A DNA stretch of 64,000 nucleotides. Source: AP-15 sp963750195 (GTDB lineage Bacteria > Pseudomonadota > Alphaproteobacteria > ATCC43930 > CGMCC-115725). Positions 55,289-64,000 of the stretch are shown here, piece by piece. The stretch lies in contig CAVVPS010000001.1 of assembly GCA_963750195.1 (NCBI GenBank), positions 259,544-323,543 of the forward strand. Reading direction: 5' to 3'. How positions within the stretch are numbered: position 1 is the stretch's first letter; each line of letters begins with the position of its first letter. The notes beneath the pieces are model-generated. The model saw only the letters and a program-made list of their open reading frames with translations. It was not told the DNA's origin and did no database searches. The position numbers and the translations under genes were made by a program.

Positions 55289-56494
55289 ATGCGCGTCTGG
55301 TATTTCTCGGAAATGGCCTACCACCCGGCCTGGCAGGAAGGGCTGAAGCGCGGCTCGCTGCGGGTCGTGTTGCCCAACCGCAATTACGATCCGCAGATCG
55401 GCCATCGGTTGCTGAACCGCTATCTCGACGAGTTCGCGCTGTGCGACGAGGTCGGGCTAGACATCATGGTTAACGAGCATCACAGCACCGCGACCTGTTT
55501 GACCATTTCGGTGCCGATGGCGTTGGCGATTATCGCCCGCGAAACCAAGCACTCGCGCCTTCTGTCGCTCGGCACGCCGATCGCCAACCGCCCCGACCCG
55601 GTGCGCGTCGCCGAGGAGATGGCGTGGCTCGACGTATTGTCGGGCGGCAGGCTGGAAATGGGGTTGGTCAAGGGTGCGCCCTACGAGATCGCACCGGCCA
55701 ACAGCAACCCCGCCAATCTGATGCGCCGCTATTGGGAGGCGCATGATCTGATCCTGAAGGCGATGTCGACGACCGATGGTCCGTTCAATTGGGAAGGCGA
55801 GTTCTTCCATTACCGCAACGTCAACGTCTGGCCGCGGCCGTTGCAGCAGCCCACACCGCCGGTTTGGATGACCGGGGTCAGCGTCGATACCGGGCGCATG
55901 GCCGCCGAGCGCGGGCATGTTGTCGGCACCTTGCTGTCGGGCCACGTCGCCGGGCCGTTGTTCGCGGCCTATCGCCAGCGCGCCCAGGAGCTGGGCTGGA
56001 CCGCCGGCCCCGACCGGCTTGCCTACGCCGCGGTCATTGGCGTCGGCGCCACCCGCGAGGAGGGGCTGCGCCGCGCCAATCTTGCCGCCGATTATGTTCG
56101 CACTTCGCCGGTCGTACTCGAACCGTTCACCAATCCGCCCGGCTACAACTCGGTCGGCGCCAATGTCGCGGCGCTGAAATCGGGCGGCAAGCGCACCGGC
56201 TTCATCCGCGACCGCCACGGCAACCCGGTCGACCATGCCACCGCGACGATCGAGCAGATGATGGAAAGCGCCACCGCCTTTGCCGGCACGCCCGACGATG
56301 TCTACGACCAGATTAAGGCGCTGAACGATCGAGTCGGCGGCTTTGGTCATCTGTTGTTCTTCGGTCAGGGCGGCTTTCTCGACCACGCCGATACCGTTGC
56401 CAACATCACTTTGTTCGCAAAAGAGGTATTGCCGCGGCTGCGCGAGCTGAACCCGGAGCCAGCGAAGCCCGTGATCGGCGCTGCGGCACAATAG
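55289..56494 (+). CDS. LLM-class flavin-dependent oxidoreductase
   Basis: The 401-residue luciferase-like TIM barrel reads MRVWYFSEMAYHPAWQEGLK, GLDIMVNEHHSTATCLTISV (the NEHH block), RLLSLGTPIANRPDPVRVAE, EEMAWLDVLSGGRLEMGLVK and FVRTSP-like YVRTSPVVLEP. It oxidises substrates with FMNH2 from a separate reductase. Good Shine-Dalgarno (AGGAGGG) at the start. Middle gene of the cupin-hydrolase-oxidoreductase-esterase operon. Confidence 0.88.
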   Translation: MRVWYFSEMAYHPAWQEGLKRGSLRVVLPNRNYDPQIGHRLLNRYLDEFALCDEVGLDIMVNEHHSTATCLTISVPMALAIIARETKHSRLLSLGTPIANRPDPVRVAEEMAWLDVLSGGRLEMGLVKGAPYEIAPANSNPANLMRRYWEAHDLILKAMSTTDGPFNWEGEFFHYRNVNVWPRPLQQPTPPVWMTGVSVDTGRMAAERGHVVGTLLSGHVAGPLFAAYRQRAQELGWTAGPDRLAYAAVIGVGATREEGLRRANLAADYVRTSPVVLEPFTNPPGYNSVGANVAALKSGGKRTGFIRDRHGNPVDHATATIEQMMESATAFAGTPDDVYDQIKALNDRVGGFGHLLFFGQGGFLDHADTVANITLFAKEVLPRLRELNPEPAKPVIGAAAQ

Positions 56495-56503
56495 GAGCCG
56501 ACG

Positions 56504-57442
56504 ATGCCGAGCCTGCATCCCCAAATTCTTCAGGTCCTCGAGGCGATGGCAAAGGCCGAATTGCGGCCGATTGAGGCGATGACCCCACCGGAGGCGCGCT
56601 CGCAGATGGAGGCGACGGCGCGCGCGCGCCAGGCCGAGCCCTTGCCGGTCGCCAAGGTCGAGGAACGGCTGATCCCCGGCCCCGCCGGCGAAATCCGGCT
56701 GCGTCTCTACTGGCCGAACGCCGCGGGACCGGTGCCGGCGATCGTCTATTATCATGGCGGTGGCCATGTCATCGGCAGTCTCGACACTCACGATTTCATT
56801 GCCCGCAATCTGTGCGCCGGCGCCGAGGCATTACTCGTCTCGGTCGATTACCGCATGGGTCCGGAGCACAAATTCCCGGCGGCGGTCGACGATTGCTTTG
56901 CCGCATTGCAATGGGTCCACGCCAATGCCGCAAGCCTCGGCGCCGATCCCGGCCGCGTTGGCGTACATGGCGACAGTGCCGGTGCCAATCTGGCCGCGGT
57001 CGTCGCGTTGATAGCGCGCGACGCAGGTGGTCCGCGATTGCGGTTGCAGTCGCTGGTCTATCCGGTCGGCGACTATACCCTCTCCGGCGCTAGCTATCGC
57101 AAATATGCGCAGGGTTGCGGCATGCTAACTCCGGACGCAATGGCCTGGTTCGCCCGTCATTATTTGCGCTCGCCGGCGGATGCCGAGGACTGGCGCGCCT
57201 CCCCGCTCAAGGCCTCGAGCCATGCCGGCGTCGCCCCGGCAATTGTCGTCGTCGCGGAATGCGACGTGCTGCACGATGACGGCGAAAGCTATACCGAGGC
57301 ATTGCGCCGTGCGGGCGTGCCGGTCGAGTACCGAGAATATCCCGGGATGATCCACGGCTTTCTTGGCATGGTCCCGGTCGTCGACGACGCGATGAACGCC
57401 CAGCGCCAAGTCTGGGCCGCCTTCAAACGCGCCTTCGCTTAA
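56504..57442 (+). CDS. Hormone-sensitive-lipase-type esterase
   Basis: The 312-residue alpha/beta hydrolase has the HSL markers: IVYYHGGGHVIGSLDTHDF (HGGG oxyanion motif), VSVDYRMGPEHKFPAAVDDC, VHGDSAGANLAAVVAL (GDSAG with catalytic Ser), VVVAECDVLHDDGESYTEAL (Asp) and YPGMIHGFLGM (His). It would hydrolyse short-chain esters or lactones formed in the pathway. Nine bases after the preceding oxidoreductase stop. Frame intact. Confidence 0.9.
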   Translation: MPSLHPQILQVLEAMAKAELRPIEAMTPPEARSQMEATARARQAEPLPVAKVEERLIPGPAGEIRLRLYWPNAAGPVPAIVYYHGGGHVIGSLDTHDFIARNLCAGAEALLVSVDYRMGPEHKFPAAVDDCFAALQWVHANAASLGADPGRVGVHGDSAGANLAAVVALIARDAGGPRLRLQSLVYPVGDYTLSGASYRKYAQGCGMLTPDAMAWFARHYLRSPADAEDWRASPLKASSHAGVAPAIVVVAECDVLHDDGESYTEALRRAGVPVEYREYPGMIHGFLGMVPVVDDAMNAQRQVWAAFKRAFA

Positions 57443-57457
57443 AGCCCGCCCCGGGCT
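57443..57457. terminator. Short GC hairpin between convergent genes
   Basis: AGCCCG pairs perfectly with CGGGCT across a three-base loop immediately after the esterase stop. There is no T-tract, so termination efficiency is uncertain. Confidence 0.45.
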
Positions 57458-57496
57458 AGATATTTCCCGGACCAGGAACAGGGCACGCCAGGATCC

Positions 57497-58120
57497 CTAT
57501 CTGGGCTCCGTCCAGCTTTCGCAAAATCCCAGCACGCAGGTGCTCGAGGCGTAACCTTCACGCTCCCTCGGCCAGGGACGGCCCTGCGCTTCATTTCCGT
57601 TGACTGTCAGTCGCGCGCCAAGCGCCGGGATAAGCACGGTGCACATCCCGTACGGACGCCCTGGCAAGGTATTGGGCTGAGTGTGGACTAGCAACGGATC
57701 ACCCAACGCATACCATGTAAGCGCAATGTGGTCGTCGCGCGTGTCCAGACATTCCGTCCAGAAATCACGCGCGTCACCTGATTTCCCAAAGCGTCCATCA
57801 GTCACCGGGATCGTCAGGTCGAGAAGCTCGGCGTTAATTGCGCCGATGACGGTGGACTGCAGCCAGCGCGCCATCGCAATGTTGTCGGCGTAGATGCGCC
57901 AGTGGGCCTCCGTCAACTCACTCTTCAGATAGAGAACATGGCCGGGCCCGCCCGGGGAAGACAGAATCCGCCAAAAGCTTGCATTCGTCGTGAAGGCGTC
58001 GCTGTCTTCATTGCTGAGCCGGATGACCGAATTTTCCCCAATAAGGATCACTCGGTTCGCATCTACAGTGCTCATGGCGGATGTCCCCAATCTGCCCTCG
58101 ATACTCCTCAACTCGGCCAA
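57497..58120 (-). CDS. Conserved-looking protein of unknown function
   Basis: The product has 207 residues from the ATG at 58120 (192 from the ATG at 58075). It is soluble, without signal peptide, and has blocks such as RVILIGENSVIRLSNEDSD, HVLYLKSELTEAHWRIYADN and DPLLVHTQPNTLPGRPYGMC. I do not recognise the family. The first start overlaps the aminotransferase stop by 13 bases, so the two are probably co-transcribed and may act in one pathway. Confidence 0.65.
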   Translation of the reverse strand: MAELRSIEGRLGTSAMSTVDANRVILIGENSVIRLSNEDSDAFTTNASFWRILSSPGGPGHVLYLKSELTEAHWRIYADNIAMARWLQSTVIGAINAELLDLTIPVTDGRFGKSGDARDFWTECLDTRDDHIALTWYALGDPLLVHTQPNTLPGRPYGMCTVLIPALGARLTVNGNEAQGRPWPREREGYASSTCVLGFCESWTEPR

Positions 58121-59499
58121 CTCGCCGTGGCGGCGATCGCCCGGTCCAGCGTCTCCACGATGCGATCGACCTCGCCTCGCGTAATCACCAGCGGCGGCGA
58201 CAAGGTGATTGTATTGCTGTATCGCTGTCCTCCGCCGGACCGGCCGACGATCAGCCCGTTGTCGCGGCAGAAGTCGACGACCGCCTGGATTTGAGGCGAC
58301 CCGACCGGCTCCTTCGTGTCACGGCTCTGCACGAGTTCGACGCCGGCGAGTAGGCCCTTGCCCCGTACGTCGCCCACCCAAGGATGGCGTTGCAAGGTCC
58401 GAAGTCCATCCATCAGATACCGTCCCATCTCGGCGGAACGTTCGGCGAGCTTTTCGTCGAGCAGGATCTCGATGTTGCGCAACGCCACCGCCGCCGCGAC
58501 CGGATGTCCGCCATAGGTATTCACCTGCGCCACTTGCCGGTTTTCCGAGGGCTCGCCGTAAAAGGACTGAAACACGTGGTTCTTCACCACGGTCGCGGCG
58601 ATCGGCAGGTAGGCGCTCGAAATGCCCTTGGCGATGCTGACGATATCGGGGGTCACGTCCCAGTGCTGGTGTCCGAACATCTTGCCGGTCCTGCCGAACC
58701 CGTTGATGACCTCGTCGATGTGCAAAAGCAGCCCGTACTTTCGACAGATACCGGCCACCTCCGGCAGGTATTCGTCGGGCGGGACGGCGACACCGATGCC
58801 GCTCATGACGGGTTCGACGATCACCTCGGCTACCGTCTCGGGGCCCTCGCCAAGTATTGTCGTCTCCAGATTCTTGACACATGCCAAGCCGCATGACGGG
58901 TAGGTAAGGCCGAACGGGCATCGATAGCAGTAAGGCGGTGCGACGTGGACAAATTCATTGCCGCTCACCGGCTCGAACTTGGATTTGCGCTCGCCCATGC
59001 CGCCCGCGGCGAGAGTGCCCAAGGTAGTGCCGTGATATGCCCAATAGCGGCCGATGGTTTTGTATCGGAACTCGCCGGGGTATTCCTGCTTCATGTACTG
59101 GCGGGCGATCTTAAATCCGGCTTCGTTTGCTTCCGAGCCCGAGTTGACAAAGTAAACGTGGTTGTCGCCGCCCAGCAGCCCGTTGATCTGCTCCGCCAGC
59201 GAAGCGGCAGGCTGGTTCATCCCGGTATGCGGATAATACGCCAGCGCCTGCATTTGCTCGGCCGCCACCGTGGCCAGCTCGGTGCGACCATACCCGATAT
59301 TCACGCACCACAGCCCGGCCATGGCATCGAGGTACTCCGTACCATCCGCGTCCACGATCGTGAAGTCGTGAGCGCCGGCGACGACGAGTTGCTGTCGCTC
59401 CAGCTGCTTGTGCTGGACGATCGGGTGCAGGACGTTGCTGAGATCCCGCTGAACGATCGCATTGCGCGGCGTGGCGTCGGGTTCATTGACGAGCGTCAT
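58108..59499 (-). CDS. Class III (omega) aminotransferase, PLP-dependent
   Basis: The 463-residue enzyme has AGLWCVNIGYGRTELATVAA, YFVNSGSEANEAGFKIARQY, YHGTTLGTLAAGGMGERK, VIVEPVMSGIGVAVPP, LLHIDEVINGFGRTGKMFGH and DIVSIAKGISSAYLPIAATV with the PLP Lys. It belongs with omega-amino-acid:pyruvate and taurine-type aminotransferases. Frame and length are normal. Substrate unknown; the downstream protein of unknown function could be its partner. Confidence 0.9.
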   Translation of the reverse strand: MTLVNEPDATPRNAIVQRDLSNVLHPIVQHKQLERQQLVVAGAHDFTIVDADGTEYLDAMAGLWCVNIGYGRTELATVAAEQMQALAYYPHTGMNQPAASLAEQINGLLGGDNHVYFVNSGSEANEAGFKIARQYMKQEYPGEFRYKTIGRYWAYHGTTLGTLAAGGMGERKSKFEPVSGNEFVHVAPPYCYRCPFGLTYPSCGLACVKNLETTILGEGPETVAEVIVEPVMSGIGVAVPPDEYLPEVAGICRKYGLLLHIDEVINGFGRTGKMFGHQHWDVTPDIVSIAKGISSAYLPIAATVVKNHVFQSFYGEPSENRQVAQVNTYGGHPVAAAVALRNIEILLDEKLAERSAEMGRYLMDGLRTLQRHPWVGDVRGKGLLAGVELVQSRDTKEPVGSPQIQAVVDFCRDNGLIVGRSGGGQRYSNTITLSPPLVITRGEVDRIVETLDRAIAATASWPS

Positions 59500-59601
59500 A
59501 TCTGCCTCCAGCCAGAGTTCCTCGGTGGTTGGCGACGGTACAGAAGGCCACGGAGCCTGTCACGCCGGCATGTCGGGGAAGGGCGGTGCTCTGCCGCGCG
59601 A

Positions 59602-60933
59602 TCAATGCGGCTTGCCATCCGCCCGGCACATGATGAGCCACGCCTCGTCGCGGGCGGACGGGCGGCGCGCGAGACGCGAGCGCAGCAGAGTGTCGGCCTT
59701 GGCCGATTGCCCCGAGCGCAGATAGGCAACGATCAGCGAATCCTGGAACACTTCGCGCTGCGCGTGGCTGCCGCCGATCCGTGGCAGGTCAGCCAGCGCC
59801 GCTTCGAGCACCTGCGCGGCCGTCCGATCATCTCCTCGGCTGAGCGCGGCCGCTCCGGCGCAGAGGGCCGGCGCCACACCGCCCGGTGGCAGCCGACCGT
59901 CGCGCATCAGGTTCTTCAGGCCGGCGATGCGGCCCCGCAGACCTGTGTCGTCGCCGGTCGCGGCTTCAGCAAGGGCGGCGTGCAGATCGGCAAAAGCAAG
60001 GCTCGCCCGCGGGAAGTGACGGCGCGCATGGCCTGCCACCTCGGCCCAGGCTTCGTCGAGCGAGGGCATGGCGTGATAAATCCGCCAGCGCCACAGAAAC
60101 GACGCCGAGTCGGCGAGACTCAGCATCGGCGCCGATTGCGCGACCGACGGCCGGATGCTGTCGACATAGATTGCCTTGGCGCGCTCGCCGTTGCCGCGCG
60201 CCAGTTCGAACAATGCCAAATGCCACGACAGATGGCAGTGCAGATGCCCGGCGCGCTCTTAGCCGGCGAGCCAATGCTCGATGAAATCAGCGCCGCCGGC
60301 CGCATCGCCCGCCTCAAAGTAGCCATGCACCCGCTGATGCGCGCCATGAGCGTTGCGCGGATTGAGCACCAGCGAGCGCTCGACCAACCGCGTCCCGGCA
60401 ACCACCGTGCCGGTCTCGATCTGCGCCCAGCCGAGATATCCCGTGAACCACCAGTCTTCAGGCCAATGCGGCGCTAACTCCTCGAGCAATGCCAATTGCG
60501 CCTCGTGATGATCGCGGCGTCCGCTGAAGCCCAAGAGCCCAAAGACGCCGAGCGCCAGCGACAATGGCAGCGCATCGCGCGGGTATTCCGCGGCATGGAC
60601 GCGGACCATCGCCAGCGCCTCGGGTGCGCTCCCGCCGAGCGTCAGCGCGATCGTCTCGATATGCCGCTGCTCGCGAGGTGAGGCATGGTCCGCAAGCGCC
60701 TTCGCCCGCGCCGCTGCTTCTCTCGCCTCCCCGACCCGCGCCTGAAGCTGGAACAGCCGTGCCCGCGCGATGTGGGCGAGCGCGAAATCCGGATCGGCGG
60801 CGATCGCCCGCTCCAGCAAAATGTCGGCGCCGATATTGGCCGACAGCAGCAGATCGACCGCAGCGACATAATCGGCGACCGCCGCTGCGGATGCCGACGT
60901 TACCGGCAGATCGAACCGGTCGGTCGTGCTCAT
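59602..60933 (-). CDS. TTC38-like tetratricopeptide repeat protein interrupted by an in-frame TAA
   Basis: From ATG 60933 the frame encodes helical repeats: AVDLLLSANIGADILLERAI, HIARARLFQLQARVGEAREA and WWFTGYLGWAQIETGTVVAG. It meets TAA at 60259-60261 after EHWLAG, then continues in the same frame ERAGHLHCHLSWHLALFELA to a stop at 59602, total about 443 codons. Both halves fit one TPR protein resembling TTC38. A Tyr codon (TAT) may have become TAA. The gene is either inactive, read through, or a sequence error. No enzymatic motif is visible. Confidence 0.75.
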
Positions 60934-61073
60934 GTGCTTCCCCCTCCTCCGGCCTGCTCTGCTCGACCCGATACTACTATGAGTTCGACAGGCAATCAGC
61001 GACGCTCGAAAAGCGAGGCTGTCGTTTTGCCTACTCTGCCGTGCTACGTTCGCGCGGGAGGAGCAAGCAGGCC

Positions 61074-61922
61074 ATGAACGAGATCAGCTTGGCAGCACCG
61101 CGAACCATCGCGTCGCGGGCCCGAGGCATACCGACGGACGAAGGGGAGCTGTGGGCGGCGTTGTGCGCCGAAGCCCGGCGCGCGGCGGCGCGCGAGGAGG
61201 TGCTGCGCGGCTTTTTGGATCAGGCCGTGCAGTGCCAACCCGGCTTCGAACTCGGCGCTCAGCTCGCTGTTGGCGCGCAAACTCGCCGAGCCTTCGCTGC
61301 CGGCAGAAGGGCTAGGCGACATCATCCGCACCGCGATGGCTGAGGATCCGGCGATCGTAGCGGCGGCCGTGGCCGACCTCATCGCGATCCGCACGCGCGA
61401 CCCGGCGGCGGAGACGCATCTGACTCCGTTCCTCTACTACAAGGGTTTTCACGCACTGCAATGGCGCCGCATTGGCCATCGGCTGTGGCGCGATGACCGG
61501 CGCGATCTCGCCCGTTTCCTGCAGAGCCGGGTGTCCGAGGTCTTTGCCGTCGATATCCATCCCGCCGTGCCGGTTGGACGCCGCCTCTTTATCGACCACG
61601 GCACCGGTCTCGTCGTCGGCGAGACTGCGGTCATCGGCGACGATGTCTCGATCTTGCACGAGGTGACCTTGGGCGGCACCGGGAAGGAGCGCGGCGATCG
61701 GCACCCCAAAGTGCGCGACGGGGTCTTGCTGTGCGCCGGCGCCAAGGTGCTCGGCAACGTCGAGATCGGCCGCGACGCCAAGGTCGGCGCTGGCAGCGTG
61801 GTCCTGCACGACGTGCCTGCTGGATCGACGGTCGCTGGGGTGCCGGCTCGAGTTGTCGCCTGGTCGAGCGGGACGGTGCCGGCGGGGCGATGGACCAGAG
61901 CCTGCCCGATTACGAGATCTGA
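61074..61922 (+). CDS. cysE: Serine O-acetyltransferase (two frame breaks)
   Basis: ATG 61074 follows GGGAGGAG. The N-terminal helical domain (WAALCAEARRAAAREEVLRG) changes frame near 61255, where one surplus base in GAACTCGGCGCTC explains it. Then come LARKLAEPSLP, FLYYKGFHALQWRRIGHRLW, VFAVDIHPAVPVGRRLFIDH, hexapeptide repeats and VTLGGTGKERGDRHPKVRDG. A second change near 61875 gives the native-like end MDQSLPDYEI at 61922 instead of a longer tail to 61947. CysE makes O-acetylserine for cysteine synthesis. Both breaks are probably sequence errors. Confidence 0.87.
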
Positions 61923-61943
61923 CCGGGCAGTCGCGATTATCGC

Positions 61944-62489
61944 GTGACAACCGGCGCCATGCTCCCCGACAGTTTCGAGACTGCTCGCTTGATCCTGCGC
62001 CCCGTCGCGCGGGGCGATGCGCGTGCGATTTTTACTGGTTACGCCCAAGACCCCGAAGTGGTTCGTTTCGTGATGTGGCGTCCCCACCACGGCCTTGCCG
62101 ACACCGAGGCGTACATTGCGGCTTGCCTCAGCACACCTGCCGACAAGTCGCGCAGCTACGCCTTAATCGCGCGTGAGGGCGGCCAGCTGCTCGGCAATTT
62201 CGCACTGCGCCGGCCGGATCTGCATCGGCTCGATTGCGGCTACGTGCTGGCGCGGCAGTATTGGGGGCGCGGGCTGATGACCGAGGTCTTGTCCTTGGCC
62301 GCCCGCTGGGCCATGCGTCAGGGCGATATCTGGCGGATCGGCGCTGTCTGCGACGTCGAGAACCGCGCCTCCGCCCGCGTCATGGAAAAGGCCGGCTTCA
62401 CTCGCGAAGGCATCCTGCGCCGCTGGCTCGTTCACCCCAACATCAGCGGCGAACCCCGCGACTGTTTCAGCTACGCCCTGACCCGGTAG
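61944..62489 (+). CDS. GNAT acetyltransferase, RimJ/RimL type
   Basis: The 181-residue product has ETARLILRPVARGDARAIF, FALRRPDLHRLDCGYVLARQ, YWGRGLMTEVLSLAARWAM (acetyl-CoA loop) and CDVENRASARVMEKAGFTRE with GILRRW. This is the family that acetylates N-terminal amino groups of ribosomal proteins or small amines. GTG 61944 is the first start; ATG 61959 (MLPDSFE) is the more usual beginning. Frame intact. Confidence 0.87.
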   Translation: MTTGAMLPDSFETARLILRPVARGDARAIFTGYAQDPEVVRFVMWRPHHGLADTEAYIAACLSTPADKSRSYALIAREGGQLLGNFALRRPDLHRLDCGYVLARQYWGRGLMTEVLSLAARWAMRQGDIWRIGAVCDVENRASARVMEKAGFTREGILRRWLVHPNISGEPRDCFSYALTR

Positions 62490-62507
62490 GACGGAGGCGA
62501 TGGAACG

Positions 62508-62979
62508 ATGCTCGTGAGAGAGGGTGACCGCGTCTATCTGGAGGCGCGGGTCAAAGCGGAACCGGCTGATGATGTGCTGACAAGGGATTATTACACGCTG
62601 CGGTCGCAGATCCGTCTGACCGGCAATTCAACCGGCCGTCCGACGCAACCGAAAACGCCGACAGGAAGTAACGCTCGACGGCAACGACGTCGCCCGGCGT
62701 GGTCGAATGCGCGCTCCGGCATCCGAGCCCGAATATGCGATCGGGCGTGCTGGCCGCGATCTGGAACCCCCCAACTCGTTCCGACAGATTTTCCAGTTCG
62801 GCCTCGCCGCGCCCCTCGGCTTTCCAGAAATACGCAAGATCGTCACGGAGGAGCTTGATGAGTCCTCGCCGAAACCGGAACCTCCGTCTTCGAACCCGGT
62901 CAAGCCGGCAGTCGACGCGCTGCTGCCTCGAATGCCCCTGCCGGCGCACCTGCGCGATCGTGGGAGGCGAACAGAATGA
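62508..62979 (+). other. Uncertain coding region upstream of the DUF35 gene
   Basis: A frame from 62707 ends at 62979 with a TGA that overlaps the ATG of the DUF35 gene (ATGA), the usual sign of a coupled upstream gene. Its residues (SFRQIFQFGLAAPLGFPEIR) look protein-like, but upstream the frame is unclear and another short frame starts at 62508. I do not recognise a family. A broken gene is likely. Confidence 0.4.
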
Positions 62980-63415
62980 GCGACTGGAGCAAGGTGACCC
63001 GGCCGATCCCGGTTGCGAACGACTGGACGAAGCCATTCTGGGATGCGGCCAAACGCGGCGTTCTGGAATTGCAGCGCTGCCAGAGCTGCGGACATTTCCA
63101 GCACCCGCCCTATGCGACCTGCACCCAATGCGTCTCGACGGACCTCAAGTTCGAACCGGTGCGCGGCGCCGGAGCGATCTACGCCTACACCATCATGTAT
63201 CACACCGGCGACAAGCGGTTTGCGTCTGCGGTGCCCTACGCCAGCATCATCGTCGCGCTCGACGACCGCCCGGCGCGCTGCTCGCCGGCAACCTGCTGGA
63301 AGCGGAGTATACCGAGGCGAAGGTCGGGCGCCGCGTCAAGGTGGTCTTCGAGAAATTGAACGACGACATCACCTTGCCGCAGTTTCGCCTCGCACGCACG
63401 ACCCCGGCCGAGTGA
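62976..63415 (+). CDS. DUF35 Zn-ribbon/OB-fold protein, thiolase partner (frame break near 63270)
   Basis: The N-terminus has LELQRCQSCGHFQHPPYATC with CxxC pairs forming the zinc ribbon, then an OB-fold (GAGAIYAYTIMYHTGDKRFA, PYASIIVALDDRP). After a frame change near 63270 the rest reads GALLAGNLLEAEYTEAKVG and RRVKVVFEKLNDDITLPQFR, giving about 146 residues. DUF35 proteins act with SCP2-type thiolases or lipid-transfer proteins, for example ChsH2 with Ltp2 in steroid side-chain degradation. The thiolase-like gene 12 bases downstream fits this. Confidence 0.83.
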
Positions 63416-63427
63416 GAGGAAAAACAC

Positions 63428-64000
63428 ATGTGGGAGAACCGGTGCAAGGTGGCGGTCGGCGGCGTGGGTTTTCGAAAGTCACGCGCTCGGCCGACATTCC
63501 GCTCGCCGCCCATGCGCTGACCGCGGTCAAACAGGCGGTCGCCGATTCAGGGCTGCAGGTGTCCGACATCGACGGTCTGGCGACATATCCAGAACTGCCG
63601 GCGACCGGGCACGCGGAAGTCGACGGCATTTCGATCGTGTCGGTCAACTGCATGATGGCAATGCTTAAATTGCCCAATCTCGGCTGGCACATCCAGGTCG
63701 GCACGACCAACATTGGCGGCGCGGTGCAGCAGGCGGTCAACGCGTTGCTTGTCGGGGTGTGCAGATATGCGGTGGTGTGGCGGGCGATGCACAACCCGCG
63801 CGGCACCTACCAGAATTTGCCGAGCGGCACGGCGGCAGGTGCGACGCAGTTCACCGCACCCTACGGCTTTGGCGGTCCGGGACAAGGCATGGCGGTCGCC
63901 TATACCCGCTGGCTCGAGCGGAACAACCAGAACCGCGAGAAGATGGCGACCTTGGCCGTAACCCAGCGCCGTCACACTCAGCACAATCCGCACGCCTACT
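63428..64000 (+). CDS. Thiolase-like lipid-transfer protein (5' part; frame break near 63477)
   Basis: ATG 63428 starts a short frame (MWENRCKVAVGGVGF). One frame later, from about 63477, it reads SADIPLAAHALTAVKQAVAD, LQVSDIDGLATYPELPATG, VGTTNIGGAVQQAVNALLVG and AVAYTRWLERNNQNREKMAT, the N-terminal thiolase half of the SCP2/lipid-transfer group. The frame is open at the window end. Together with the DUF35 gene it should form an acyl-CoA-modifying complex. The region of the nucleophilic Cys usual in thiolases was not seen, as in Ltp2-type proteins. Confidence 0.8.

Overview
The window is high-GC DNA from an alphaproteobacterium, probably Rhodospirillales-like. This is an inference from gene order (ahcY, PAS histidine kinase, tsaE, amgK, murU), family content and codon use; no rRNA or tRNA gene was found to fix the taxon.

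Layout. 1-8.1 kb: cell-wall recycling and housekeeping on the minus strand (murU fragment, amgK, tsaE, a PAS histidine kinase, ahcY), a decayed polyphosphate kinase 2 gene, and a CPA1-type cation/proton antiporter. 8.5-18.4 kb: a MarR regulator, an asparaginase, an NrtS-like membrane protein, a branched-chain amino-acid-type ABC transporter (livF, substrate-binding protein, livM, livH, livG) with an acyl-CoA ligase, and a CobW-type GTPase. 18.6-21.8 kb: an amidohydrolase and a GH13 enzyme. 21.9-44.3 kb: a large surface-polysaccharide locus. 44.9-50.3 kb: metabolic genes (AcuI-type reductase, SCP2-type thiolase, dihydroorotase, HpaB-type hydroxylase). 50.4-53.7 kb: a periplasmic solute-binding protein followed by small envelope/stress genes (Spy-like, CsbD, PRC-barrel, DUF883-like, DUF3309-like). 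54-63.9 kb: a cupin/hydrolase/flavin oxidoreductase/esterase operon, an aminotransferase, a TPR protein, cysE, a GNAT enzyme, and a DUF35-thiolase pair cut by the window end.

The polysaccharide locus is the most interesting part. rmlCBDA would supply dTDP-L-rhamnose. rfbF, rfbG, a C-methyltransferase, an RfbC-like epimerase and an NAD-dependent reductase/epimerase would supply a CDP-linked C-methylated deoxysugar. An ABC-2 exporter (wzm, wzt) lies at the far end. Between them is one gene of about 2,300 codons that joins a methyltransferase, a repeat-built coiled coil, a WsaF-like GT4 domain, two copies of a GT2-containing module and a C-terminal domain that is duplicated as the neighbouring gene. 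I read it as a single-chain polymerase/terminator for a rhamnose-rich O-antigen or similar glycan, possibly with an internal length ruler. The domains are visible in the sequence; the function is inference.

Caution: many conserved genes carry one-base frame breaks, most of those examined being apparent insertions. They are dense between 11.1 and 16.5 kb and scattered elsewhere, and they hit genes that should be essential or conserved (ahcY, cysE). Poor consensus sequence is a likely cause for many of them, so frame-broken genes are described as single genes with their breaks marked. Two clearly decayed relics (PPK2, and an RfbC homologue beside wzt) look like true pseudogenes.
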